This document shows positions 1 to 8,310 of a DNA stretch of 64,000 nt, piece by piece. The position numbers and the translations under genes are program-made. Origin of the DNA: Desulfobacteraceae bacterium (GTDB lineage: Bacteria > Desulfobacterota > Desulfobacteria > Desulfobacterales > Desulfosalsimonadaceae); the NCBI GenBank assembly GCA_011389935.1, contig JAABTJ010000005.1:1-64000 (forward strand). Reading direction: 5' to 3'. The number at the start of each line of letters is the position of its first letter. The first letter of the stretch is position 1. The notes beneath the pieces are model-generated. The model saw only the letters and a program-made list of their open reading frames with translations, made no database searches and was not told the DNA's origin.

Positions 1-1555
1 AGGATTGAATCCATTCCCGGAATGCATCATCGCCCAGGGAGCCGGGGGATATGTTAACGGCAACGCTTTCGACCGGGAGCCGGTTCCGGTCAAGCTTCAT
101 CACTTCCTCGATGGCAATGCGGTCTATGGCGGACATGAGGCCCAGGCGCTCGGCCAGCGGCATGAACACCGCCGCACTCATGATGCTGCCGTCTTCAAAA
201 AGAATGCGGGAGAAAACCTCCAGGTGAAGAAATCGGCTCCTGTCGCCCATCTTCACTACCGATTGCGCATCATGGATGAACCGGCGCTCCGCAAGGGCCT
301 TGACAAGCAAGTCCTTCCACTGCTGCTGGCCAAGCGGCATGGCGTCTGTTTCTTCGGTAATCGCAAAGACATTCCATTCGTTGGGCCCTTTCTGCCTGGC
401 CATTTCCAGCGAACGATCGGCTTCCGAAAGCATTCGACTGAGCGTCACGGTGCTCTCATACGTCGCGGCACCCACATAACCAATGTTATCTGTAACGGTG
501 ATCTTCTCCGACGCGAGCCGGCCCAGTTCTATGGCGATGCCGCCAGCAATCGTTTCCGCCTCCCAGGGAGGAGCATCAGGAAGGAAAACGCCGAAATCCC
601 CCCCCACCAAACGGGCCAGGACGCCGTTCGCATAGTGACTGGTAGTTTCCTTCAACATCTGCGCCACCCGTTTCAGGAATTGGTCGCCGGCTTGATATCC
701 TCTTTGCTGGTTGAGCTTGTCCAGATCGTTCAACTTGACCAGGAGCAGGATCCCTTTCGTGGTGGTGTCCCGGCGATCAAGCCGGGCGGTTACCTGGGTA
801 TCGAAGTAGCGGCGATTCCCCAGGCCCGTCACCGGATCGGTATAGGCGCGTTCCCGAAGCCCCTCCGCCTGCACGACCTGTTCTTCGAACATCTCTTTGA
901 CCCGATAGGTCATGCGGTTCATGGCCTCGACCACGCGCCTGAATTCCCTTGTCCGGGGCAGGCGCTCCTGTATCTCGTATTCTTTTCTGCAGATGGCGTC
1001 CGCCTGACGCTCTACCGCCATCAGCGGGCGGAGCAAAAGACGCAATCCGAATCCTCCTGCGGCAAGCACGAAGATACCGCAGGCAAAAAACCAGAGCGTC
1101 GTGCTGACCACGTCGTCCCAAAGGGTCTTGTAGGCGTACCCCGGATGACTCTTCACGTAAATGGCGCCGGCCTGGTTCCACCCGGCCATAACCTGGGAAC
1201 TGGCATCGGGGGTTTCCAGCCGGACCCAGCGAATGAACCAGGAGGGAACGTTTTCGATGGTCACGTCAAGCGTCCGGTCAATCAAGACCTCATCCTTCAC
1301 ATCCGTTAACCGGACGACCATGTAGTACCCCCGATCAAATACCGCATCAATCATGCTTTCAATGGTCGCCATGTCTCTGGCCGCCATGTGCTGGGTGATG
1401 GAAAGGCCGAGGGAGGTTGCCGTATCCTGGGCATGGGACTCGAGCTGATCCAGCAGAAAGGCGCGCGTGATTTCCAGCTTGGCGAACCAGGTTCCCGTAA
1501 AAAGTATGAGAAACAAGGCAAAGGTGAAAATGATGACCTGGCGGTATAGCGTCAT
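1..1555 (-). CDS. lapD: LapD-like degenerate GGDEF/EAL c-di-GMP receptor (C-terminus beyond window)
   Basis: Inner-membrane protein with an N-terminal membrane segment, a periplasmic domain of about 120 residues, a second membrane segment near residues 130-150, a HAMP-like linker, then GGDEF and EAL domains. I translated it on the minus strand from the ATG at 1555. The GGDEF signature reads VGGDF and the EAL signature reads EVF, so both enzymatic motifs are degenerate, as in LapD receptors that bind c-di-GMP without making or cleaving it. The last codons lie left of the window, so about 518 residues are seen. Only 10 bp separate it from the upstream lapG, and this pairing is the best support for the name. 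In Pseudomonas, c-di-GMP-bound LapD sequesters LapG. An ordinary diguanylate cyclase/phosphodiesterase is the alternative but fits the motifs less well. Confidence 0.8.
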   Translation of the reverse strand, partial: MTLYRQVIIFTFALFLILFTGTWFAKLEITRAFLLDQLESHAQDTATSLGLSITQHMAARDMATIESMIDAVFDRGYYMVVRLTDVKDEVLIDRTLDVTIENVPSWFIRWVRLETPDASSQVMAGWNQAGAIYVKSHPGYAYKTLWDDVVSTTLWFFACGIFVLAAGGFGLRLLLRPLMAVERQADAICRKEYEIQERLPRTREFRRVVEAMNRMTYRVKEMFEEQVVQAEGLRERAYTDPVTGLGNRRYFDTQVTARLDRRDTTTKGILLLVKLNDLDKLNQQRGYQAGDQFLKRVAQMLKETTSHYANGVLARLVGGDFGVFLPDAPPWEAETIAGGIAIELGRLASEKITVTDNIGYVGAATYESTVTLSRMLSEADRSLEMARQKGPNEWNVFAITEETDAMPLGQQQWKDLLVKALAERRFIHDAQSVVKMGDRSRFLHLEVFSRILFEDGSIMSAAVFMPLAERLGLMSAIDRIAIEEVMKLDRNRLPVESVAVNISPGSLGDDAFREWIQS

Positions 1556-1565
1556 GTTTCTGTCC

Positions 1566-2276
1566 TCATTTTAACAGGTTGCTCCCTGACATTTTTCGCT
1601 GCAGCTCCTGCCAGGGCTTCAGCCGTTCGCTTCTTCCGGGAAGCGCCCCCTGAGATCGCTGTTTTGCCGTCCAGAGACCGCTGCCGTTGAAGCCGAAGAC
1701 CGGCAGCAGGTCCGTCCGCCTGGACCCGGGAAGAATCTCGTCAATGAGGTTGTCCAGGATCAGCGGCTCGGCCTCCGGTGTGCCGTAATAGGCCAAAACC
1801 ATGTGGGCAATCCCATACTGCAAAGATTTGACGTACATGATGTTCAGCTTTTCTTCCTCCACGCCGATCGCCTTGAGGGTAAAATACTTGGCAATGGCAA
1901 AATCTTCGCAGTCGCCTGCATTCCGGCTGAGAAATTCAAAAGGGGTCGCCCAATAGTTTTCTACCCCCCACAATGCCATATCGGTAACGAAACGAACACG
2001 GCGGTTGAAGAACCGGTTGACTTTTTCAAGTTTTTCCCGGTCCGTTTTTCCCCGGCCGGTGGTACGGATCATGTCCTCCCATTCCAGGAGGCGGACCACG
2101 GCATCTTTGCCGTACTTGCTCTCCGCCTGTTTCAGGAGTTCCCGGCTGATCCGGAAATCATCACCAATACGCGCGCCGGCAATGGCTGCCGCTGCGACAA
2201 TAAGCAGGATCACCCAAAAAAACTTTTTTTTGATTGAGCGAACGATGAACGCGGCCGGCATTGATGCGGATCGCAC
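1566..2276 (-). CDS. lapG: LapG-like periplasmic transglutaminase-like cysteine protease
   Basis: 236 residues. An N-terminal hydrophobic segment (about residues 15-33) directs the protein to the periplasm. The catalytic triad of bacterial transglutaminase-like cysteine proteases is readable: Cys in AGDCEDFAIAKY, His in GIAHMVLAYY, and Asp in PLILDNL. In the known Lap system this protease clips the N-terminal retention module of a giant adhesin unless LapD holds it. It lies directly upstream of the lapD-like gene and downstream of a TolC/LapE-like gene on the same strand. No adhesin or LapB/LapC exporter gene is in the window, so the substrate is unknown. Confidence 0.85.
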   Translation of the reverse strand: MRSASMPAAFIVRSIKKKFFWVILLIVAAAAIAGARIGDDFRISRELLKQAESKYGKDAVVRLLEWEDMIRTTGRGKTDREKLEKVNRFFNRRVRFVTDMALWGVENYWATPFEFLSRNAGDCEDFAIAKYFTLKAIGVEEEKLNIMYVKSLQYGIAHMVLAYYGTPEAEPLILDNLIDEILPGSRRTDLLPVFGFNGSGLWTAKQRSQGALPGRSERLKPWQELQRKMSGSNLLK

Positions 2277-2321
2277 GGTGTTTCGGTGAGCACTTTCGAT
2301 TTTACTTTCCTCCTCGAGATC

Positions 2322-2352
2322 ATTTTGGCGATCCCGAAAAACTCGCCAAAAT
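2322..2352. repeat. Perfect 10-bp inverted repeat upstream of lapG
   Basis: ATTTTGGCGA at 2322-2331 is mirrored by TCGCCAAAAT at 2343-2352 around an 11-nt spacer. It ends 46 bp upstream of the lapG start codon. It could be an operator, or a weak terminator for the upstream TolC-like gene; there is no clear T-run. Confidence 0.5.
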
Positions 2353-2418
2353 CACGGAGCCCGTTTTCCGGCGTATCCTTCCGTTGTGAAACGATAATTT
2401 TCGTCCAGACAGGAAGGT

Positions 2419-2454
2419 CTTGAAGATCGGCCCCAAATCGGACCGATCTTCAAG
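2419..2454 (-). terminator. Perfect 12-bp inverted repeat downstream of the TolC-like gene
   Basis: CTTGAAGATCGG (2419-2430) pairs with CCGATCTTCAAG (2443-2454) around a 12-nt loop. It lies about 110 bp past the stop codon of the minus-strand TolC-like gene and 142 bp before lapG. No strong U-tract follows, so a terminator, a processing hairpin or an operator are all possible. Confidence 0.4.
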
Positions 2455-2565
2455 GGTTGCTAAAGACCATGGATGCAACGTTCAACGCACGTTCTCTCCG
2501 CTCTTTTGCGCTTATCGCGGGGAAAGACCGCTATTACCTGCGACTGTCAGATTTGTTCATGAAAA

Positions 2566-4116
2566 TCAAGCTTCCAGCAAAACTTCCTCGCCAGACGCAA
2601 CGTCTTCTTCGGGTTCAGCTGCTTCTTCGGGTTCAGCTGCTTCTTCGGGTTCAGCTCCTTCTTCAGGTTCAACGGCTTCTTCGGGCTGGACCTCTTCCTC
2701 CCGGTCAGCTGCATACGAATCATTGCGGTCCTCTTCAACCAAGCCTTCTTCCGGCCAATCCAGACCCAAAGAATGAACCAGCATACCCATGCTGTTTAGT
2801 ATTCTGTATTCAGAGTACATCAAATCATAGCGGGCTCTTGTAAGGTCGGCTTTTGCGTTAATCGCTTCCGCCTGGGTATCTAACAGGTCGAACATGGTTC
2901 GTCTGCCGATATTCCATTGCGTGGCAAAAACCTCGGCGGTTGCCTCTGCAGACGCGGCATACTCTTCAAGGTAGACGACCCTTTCCCTTGCTGCCTTGTT
3001 GGCTTCCCATGAAAGGCGAAGAGACTGCGCGGTCTCCCGCCGGGCGTTCTGCAATATTTCCTCGGCCTCCTTGAGCAGGTACAGTGTTTCTTTGATTCGC
3101 CCGCGGTCCCGTCCGCCGGCGAAAAGATTCATGCTTACGGTGGCGCTCGCTGAAAAATAATTTCGCTGATCGTCGATGGGCCAGACATCTTTGTCCCAGT
3201 TATAATCCGCCGAAAGGTCAACGCTCGGCGCCAGCCGGTTCTTTGAAATGTTATACTGGGCTTCCCTCGCCTCAAGATCGGCTTCTGCCGACCGGACGAT
3301 GGGATGCCTTTTCAGGGCCAATTGTTCCGCATCATAAAGATCCGCTGGAAAATATACATCCAGCGGCTCCAATTGGGCGAGTTCTTCCGGCTGCCGGCCG
3401 ACAACCGCCTGGTAATCGGTTATTGCATCATGAAGATTTGCCGTTGTCACGGCAATATTCGATTTTGCCAGCGCAAGTCGACCCAGAACCTGCTCCATTT
3501 CCGCCTTGGCGTCTACACCGGATTCCAGCCGCAACTCTACCTGGTCGGCAATCCGTTCGTGGTTGAGCAGATTCTCCTTGGCGAGCTCATGAAGGTGCAT
3601 ACTGCGAAGCACGTTCAAGTAAACCCTGGTCGTCCTGAGGGCCAGGCTTTCAGATGTGCCCTGGACCATATAGGCCTGGGACCTGACGCGCGCTTTCTGC
3701 CTTTTCACATCGGCAATATTCGCACCCCCCCGGTACACATTCTGCCGAAGGCTCACCTTGCTCTGCTTGGGCCAGGAATCGTCGTCCACCACGTCGGGCT
3801 TGTCCTGTTTCATGTAGCCCCATGACGCGCTGGCATCGAGCGTCGGCCAATAATCCCCCCGGGCCTGCACGACCTCCCAGTCCCTGGCCTGGCGACCGTA
3901 GGAGGCTGCCTTGATTTCCGGATGCGTCTCAAGGACGCTTTGAACCGCGGTTTCCAGTGTTTCGACCTGCGGCTCTGCTGCTGTTTCGGATTGATTTTCT
4001 CCTACTGCTTCGGACGGGGGTTCTTCCGGCGGAAGCTCGGCCCTCACATACCCGCTCCCCAGAATCGCAATCCCCACAAACGCAACAATTCCCAGTGCGA
4101 CCATTTTTTTCCACAT
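2566..4116 (-). CDS. TolC/LapE-family outer membrane efflux or secretion protein
   Basis: 516 residues with an N-terminal signal peptide (about residues 1-27) followed by two outer-membrane-efflux repeats rich in long amphipathic helices, the usual TolC architecture and length. The start at 4116 has GGGGAGGG just upstream on the minus strand. It precedes lapG and lapD on the same strand, which suggests it is the outer membrane channel (LapE role) of a type I adhesin exporter. No ABC or membrane-fusion partner is present here. The last 50 or so residues are an acidic, proline/glutamate-rich tandem-repeat tail not typical of TolC. A general efflux role remains possible. Confidence 0.85.
   Translation of the reverse strand: MWKKMVALGIVAFVGIAILGSGYVRAELPPEEPPSEAVGENQSETAAEPQVETLETAVQSVLETHPEIKAASYGRQARDWEVVQARGDYWPTLDASASWGYMKQDKPDVVDDDSWPKQSKVSLRQNVYRGGANIADVKRQKARVRSQAYMVQGTSESLALRTTRVYLNVLRSMHLHELAKENLLNHERIADQVELRLESGVDAKAEMEQVLGRLALAKSNIAVTTANLHDAITDYQAVVGRQPEELAQLEPLDVYFPADLYDAEQLALKRHPIVRSAEADLEAREAQYNISKNRLAPSVDLSADYNWDKDVWPIDDQRNYFSASATVSMNLFAGGRDRGRIKETLYLLKEAEEILQNARRETAQSLRLSWEANKAARERVVYLEEYAASAEATAEVFATQWNIGRRTMFDLLDTQAEAINAKADLTRARYDLMYSEYRILNSMGMLVHSLGLDWPEEGLVEEDRNDSYAADREEEVQPEEAVEPEEGAEPEEAAEPEEAAEPEEDVASGEEVLLEA
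2611..2700 (-). repeat. 18-bp tandem repeat coding an acidic PEE(A/G)(A/V)E tail
   Basis: Five consecutive 18-bp units start at 2611, 2629, 2647, 2665 and 2683. The first two are identical and the others are diverged. They encode repeated E-P-E-E-A-A hexapeptides at the C-terminus of the TolC-like protein. The period is a multiple of three, so unit gain or loss keeps the frame. Confidence 0.9.
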
Positions 4117-4900
4117 GACAACTGCCCTCCCCTTGCCCAGATAAGTTTCAATCGTTACAGGACACCCTGAGATTCAGGAAACGTTTGGCCTGTGTCCCCT
4201 CAAAATCAAAATTTTCCATCCATTCACAAAAACGGCAAAAAATCTGCCTGTCATGAATGCCAGCGCATTTCGAAAATGAAAATTTGGAGCCGATGCCCGC
4301 ATAAAGGAATCAACAATACAAGGGCAGCGGCTTTTCGCTTGCGCTTAAATAAAGTAATTGCTGCCCCTTATGGTGTCAATATTATATTGACTGAAAAAAT
4401 TAAAATAAAGTCAAAGTATTATATTTGTTTTAACATATAATGCAATTTGTTTCCTTCATCCGGTTCATGCCGGAAAACCAACTTTTTTTCACACCCAATT
4501 CAGGATTCGCCGATGTCTGCGCATATACTATCATATAAGATAGGTCGTCACAGCATCTCCTGCAATGCAGCAATCCTGTTTTTCGTATCATTAGAACCCA
4601 TCTACTACTTTTTGCATTCTTGTATAGATACCAAAAATATTCCCAGTGAATATACCCTTGCGAGGTCCTCCTGATCATTATATCTATTGAAAATTGCAAA
4701 GAATTGTAAAACCAGCCTGTATGATTTCTTCCGGCAGCCGCCTGGAATCAAAGACATGCTGATAAGCGTTGCCAGATGGGGATAAAATAATATATATTAC
4801 CCTTTATGCATCCCACTCCTTTGTCCCGGTAGAATGATCGCCTGTTCATATCATGAAAGGGCTGACACAGCCTGCAACCAAAAAGACCGAAGGGGGAATA
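4117..4900. other. AT-rich intergenic region between divergent genes
   Basis: About 780 bp separate the minus-strand TolC-like gene from the plus-strand acyl-CoA synthetase. The middle (about 4370-4700) is clearly AT-rich against its surroundings. I see no convincing gene: short frames here lack a ribosome binding site and any recognisable motif. A perfect 7-bp inverted repeat, TCAATAT-T-ATATTGA (4376-4390), could be a regulator site. Confidence 0.6.
4769..4798 (+). promoter_or_regulatory. Candidate sigma-70 promoter for the acyl-CoA synthetase gene
   Basis: TTGCCA (4769-4774) and TATATT (4793-4798) are separated by 18 bp, about 100 bp upstream of the gene start at 4901. Consensus match only. 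Confidence 0.35.
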
Positions 4901-6613
4901 ATGGCTAAAAATTTCAAGTGCTGGCCGGATCAGTGGCCGAAAACCCTTCATTACCCGGAACGACCGGTCCATGCTTTCCTGGAGGATACGGCGGAGCGGG
5001 TGCCCAACCGGATTGCCATTCATTTCGGCGGCATGGTGCTGACCTATCTGGAGCTCAAAACCCTTGTGGATCATTTCGCATCGGCGCTGCTTGCCCACGG
5101 GGTTCAAAAGGGAGAGCGGGTTGCCATCCACCTGCCGAACATGCCCCAGTTTGCTGTCGCCTATTATGCGACCATGAAACTCGGCGCCGTTTTCACGCCG
5201 TTAAACCCGCTGCTCGCCCCGCGGGAAGTCAGCTACCAGCTGAACGATTCCGGCGCCGAGACCCTGATTTCCCTTGATCTCCTCTTCCCGGGCATCCAGT
5301 CCGTCATCGCCGACACACCGGTAAAGCGGGTGATCTCCACCAGCATCGCCGACTGCTACAACGCTCTTATCGCGCCGCTCAAACCCCTGGGAAAACTTCC
5401 GGTGCCGGACACTCTGGACATGATCGAACTCATCAGGGACCATCCCGCCGAACCACCGGCAGCGGATATCGAGATTGATAAGGACCTGGCCCACCTGGCC
5501 TATACCGGTGGAACCACGGGCGTTTCCAAAGGGGTCATGCTGACCCATCGCAACGTGGTCTGCAATACCATTCAGTTCGGATGCTGGTTCAACGGGGCCC
5601 AGATTGAAGTGAAGAACGAACGGGTCGAATTGGTCTATCCGGAAGGGGTGGATCCGGTAAGGGACCGCCCCGTGGCCAGGGACCGGGAAACGGCACTGGT
5701 GGTGGTCCCCTGGTTTCACGCCATGGGCACCGTCGGGTACCTCAACAATATGGTCTCCGGCGGGACGACCATGGTGGTCTTTCCGCGTTTCGATCCAAAG
5801 GAGTATATCGAAGGCGTAAACAAATTCTCCGCCACCACACTGGGGGGCGCCCCCCAGCTTTACGTCCCCTTGGTCAACATGCCCGACTTCGAACAATATG
5901 ATCTCTCGGGCGTCAAGCTCATCGCATCGGGCGCAGCCCCCCTCCCCGGGGCCGTGCTGGATGCCATGCGGAAGTCCTTTTCCAGCAGCGTGGTCATTGA
6001 AGCCTACGGCATGACGGAATGCGCCATGGGCGCCACGGCCAACCCTCCTATCCTTGAACTGACGCGGGTCGGCTCCGTTGGGCTGCCGGTATTCGATACG
6101 GAAGTCAAGGTAGTGGATGTTGTTACCGGCGAGGACCTTCCGCCGGGGAGCGAAGGGGAAATATGCATCCGGGGCCCCCAGGTCATGGCCGGCTACTGGC
6201 AGCGGCCCGATGCCACCGCGGAGGTGCTCAAGAATGGCTGGCTCTATAGCGGGGATATCGGCCGGGAAGACGAAGATGGATATTTTTTTATCACGGACCG
6301 CAAAAAAGACATGATCATCTACAAGGGATACAACGTCTATCCAAGGGAGATCGAGGAAGTTCTCTACACTCACCCGGCGGTGGAAATGTGCGCGGTGCTC
6401 GGCAAACCGGACGCCCAGGCCGGCGAAATACCGGTGGCCTTTGTCCAGTTGAAAAAGGATGCCGAAACGGCTGCGGACGAACTCATGGCCCACGTCAACG
6501 CACAGGTGGCGGCGTACAAGAAGCTCAGGGAAATTATTTTCGTCGAAACCGTGCCGGTGTCGGCGGCCGGCAAGGTGCTGAAACGGGAGTTGAAGGAACA
6601 GCTCACGGCATAA
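4901..6613 (+). CDS. Long-chain fatty acid--CoA ligase (AMP-forming)
   Basis: 570 residues. It should activate a fatty or related carboxylic acid to its acyl-CoA through an acyl-adenylate. ANL-superfamily motifs appear in order: P-loop YTGGTTGVSKGVMLTHRN, YGMTECA, YSGDIG, DRKKDMIIYKGYNVYPREIEE core residues, and the C-terminal catalytic lysine in SAAGKVLKRELK. I place the start at 4901 because AGGGGG lies 4-9 bp upstream; an in-frame ATG at 4853 would add 16 residues. It is a single gene between a divergent TolC-like gene and a convergent lipoprotein gene. Chain-length specificity cannot be read from sequence. Confidence 0.9.
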   Translation: MAKNFKCWPDQWPKTLHYPERPVHAFLEDTAERVPNRIAIHFGGMVLTYLELKTLVDHFASALLAHGVQKGERVAIHLPNMPQFAVAYYATMKLGAVFTPLNPLLAPREVSYQLNDSGAETLISLDLLFPGIQSVIADTPVKRVISTSIADCYNALIAPLKPLGKLPVPDTLDMIELIRDHPAEPPAADIEIDKDLAHLAYTGGTTGVSKGVMLTHRNVVCNTIQFGCWFNGAQIEVKNERVELVYPEGVDPVRDRPVARDRETALVVVPWFHAMGTVGYLNNMVSGGTTMVVFPRFDPKEYIEGVNKFSATTLGGAPQLYVPLVNMPDFEQYDLSGVKLIASGAAPLPGAVLDAMRKSFSSSVVIEAYGMTECAMGATANPPILELTRVGSVGLPVFDTEVKVVDVVTGEDLPPGSEGEICIRGPQVMAGYWQRPDATAEVLKNGWLYSGDIGREDEDGYFFITDRKKDMIIYKGYNVYPREIEEVLYTHPAVEMCAVLGKPDAQAGEIPVAFVQLKKDAETAADELMAHVNAQVAAYKKLREIIFVETVPVSAAGKVLKRELKEQLTA

Positions 6614-6615
6614 GA

Positions 6616-6650
6616 AAGGGCTTACCCCGGCAGTTCACCGGCAGGCCCTT
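6616..6650. terminator. Possible bidirectional terminator between convergent genes
   Basis: AAGGGC (6616-6621) pairs with GCCCTT (6645-6650), with further CCGG complementarity inside the loop. It lies between the acyl-CoA synthetase stop (6613) and the convergent DUF1499 gene stop (6660). T-runs are weak. Confidence 0.4.
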
Positions 6651-6659
6651 CTATTTCAG

Positions 6660-7103
6660 TTATTGATCATCAAGCTGTTTGCGGATCTGCTCGATCCGCT
6701 TGCGGTTGACCCCGAAATCCGACCGGCCGATACGGGAGGCGGAGCGGACGTGGATAAGGGATTGCGTTGGATCATATAAAAATTCCAGATCATCCACGAA
6801 CCGCCAGATACGGGTCGTGGCCTCGGCTTTCAGATAATTTTCATCCTGTTCCATTACCGTAATGCGCGGGGTCTCGGCCAATATGCGGGGGAGTTTCCGC
6901 CACTTGTCCGCGTCCGCTTCTATGGGCTCAATATAGTGACGCTTGTCGTCCACGGATGCAAAACTGGTAACACAATTGGGCGTGTCCGGACAAGCCGCGA
7001 GCTTCCCGCCGGGCTGGATACCGATATGGGTCGGACGGGTGCCGCTGCATCCGGACATCAAAACCACGGCGATGGCAAGCATTATACTGCATTTTTTCGG
7101 CAT
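6660..7103 (-). CDS. DUF1499 lipoprotein
   Basis: 147 residues with a lipoprotein signal peptide: hydrophobic core then the lipobox LMSGC, lipidated Cys near residue 19. The mature part matches the DUF1499 pattern, with the conserved CPDTPNCVTSFAS segment and a C-terminal SRIGRSDFGVNRKRIE segment. The biochemical function of the family is unknown to me. GAGG lies upstream of the start on the minus strand. It is followed upstream by a small coiled-coil gene on the same strand. Confidence 0.8.
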   Translation of the reverse strand: MPKKCSIMLAIAVVLMSGCSGTRPTHIGIQPGGKLAACPDTPNCVTSFASVDDKRHYIEPIEADADKWRKLPRILAETPRITVMEQDENYLKAEATTRIWRFVDDLEFLYDPTQSLIHVRSASRIGRSDFGVNRKRIEQIRKQLDDQ

Positions 7104-7127
7104 GGAATTTTCCTCAACTGCCTGAAT

Positions 7128-7403
7128 TTACTTTTTTAGAAGATTTTCAATCTCCGAGCGCAAGCCTTCCAGGGAATTTTCCCCGGCCTGCCTGAGTTCG
7201 TCCAGTTTCTGTCTTGCCTGCGCAGATGCCTTTTGAAGCGTTTCGATCCGGTCATAATATTCCTGCTGGATATCTGCATCCGCCTTTTCCGCTTTTGCTT
7301 CGGCTTCTTTTTTTTTGGATCGCGCCTTCATTTCTTCGATTTCATTTTCCCATTTTTCAAGCTGGCCTTCAATTTTCTTTTCCAACGAATCTCTGATTCC
7401 CAT
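7128..7403 (-). CDS. Small coiled-coil protein
   Basis: 91 residues, dominated by charged heptad-like sequence (Lys, Glu, Ala) predicted to be one or two long helices; no signal peptide or membrane segment. The start at 7403 (MGIRDSLEKK) is chosen because AAGGGG lies about 8 bp upstream; the frame is open further upstream without a better signal. It resembles small coiled-coil proteins often annotated as hypothetical or stress-related, but I cannot assign a function. The gap to the DUF1499 gene is 24 bp, so the two may be co-transcribed. Confidence 0.7.
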   Translation of the reverse strand: MGIRDSLEKKIEGQLEKWENEIEEMKARSKKKEAEAKAEKADADIQQEYYDRIETLQKASAQARQKLDELRQAGENSLEGLRSEIENLLKK

Positions 7404-7549
7404 CTTTATACCCCTTTTTTCATCATCATAAAAACTTGCCGGATTTCGACTGCAGAAAACGGTTTCCGGAAACATCCCTTTCAACAGCAATAGTAATCCC
7501 CCTTCATCATATTGGCAAATTCCGGCTGCCATTCATTTGCCTTCGGGTA

Positions 7550-8230
7550 CTACCTGAAACCCTTGATAGTATTTTCCACCAACTGCTCTTGCTTGGCAAA
7601 AATAGCGGCAACAAGTGAGAGTGCAGCAAGAATAAGGGGTATATCCAGGAATTCCGATAAAATGGCAGCGCCTGTCGAGGCTTGCAGGGTACTGATGGAG
7701 TCCGCCTGCAATGCCATTCGAAATGAAACCTGCCCTGCAATACCGGATATCAACCATAGCGCCCACCATATACCAAGCAGGGAGGCCCCGGGCACATTCT
7801 GCCAGTCCGATGGGTTTGTGCTGACTTTCCAGATCTCTTTCATCGCCTGATACGGTTTGTACAGATTCAAAAAGGGGATAAAATAAAAACCGATGGACCA
7901 GCCGGGCGTAAATCTCATCCCCTGTGCGCCAAATCCATGACAATTGGCATTGCATCGGTATATCCATTTCAGAAAAGCAAATCCCGTTACGACAAAGGCC
8001 GCCAAATATAAGATGCCCACAATTTGCTGGCGGCTGTCGTTCGCCGCTGCTTCGGCCTGCGTAAACATGCCAGCGTCCAGAAGCCTCATCTGCATAAAAT
8101 CCGATACCAGCGCAAGGATGCTGACGACAAGTGAAACCCACAACATGATCCGTAAAAACCTCGTTGTCGAAGTGAGGGCTTTGGCGTAGCGATACCCCTG
8201 CCCATCCGCATTGGTTTCGATGCCTGTCAT
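7550..8230 (-). CDS. DUF4328 domain membrane protein
   Basis: 226 residues with about five to six hydrophobic segments. The family pattern is visible: a first pair of membrane helices, the cytoplasmic WIYRCNANCHGFGAQGMRFTPGWSIGWY-like region (here ending SIGFYFIPFLNLYKPYQAM), and a conserved EIWKVS segment. DUF4328 proteins have no established function. No co-transcribed partner is evident apart from the downstream small genes. Confidence 0.75.
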   Translation of the reverse strand: MTGIETNADGQGYRYAKALTSTTRFLRIMLWVSLVVSILALVSDFMQMRLLDAGMFTQAEAAANDSRQQIVGILYLAAFVVTGFAFLKWIYRCNANCHGFGAQGMRFTPGWSIGFYFIPFLNLYKPYQAMKEIWKVSTNPSDWQNVPGASLLGIWWALWLISGIAGQVSFRMALQADSISTLQASTGAAILSEFLDIPLILAALSLVAAIFAKQEQLVENTIKGFR

Positions 8231-8310
8231 TTTTCACTCCTTATGCTTTCAAACCATTGGCAACCGTGGAAACCGGCTGCACCACAAGGGCCATAAACAC
8301 CTTTGCCGTG

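Noticed and set aside
5-1309. 434-codon open frame on the plus strand opposite the lapD-like gene
   Set aside because: The minus-strand frame encodes a recognisable membrane, HAMP, GGDEF and EAL protein; the plus frame has no motif and is a shadow of it.
2611-2700. Direct repeats as a possible CRISPR array
   Set aside because: Contiguous 18-bp units without spacers, in frame within a coding region.
4430-4699. 89-codon minus-strand frame in the AT-rich gap
   Set aside because: No ribosome binding site, no family motif, and composition like the surrounding non-coding DNA.
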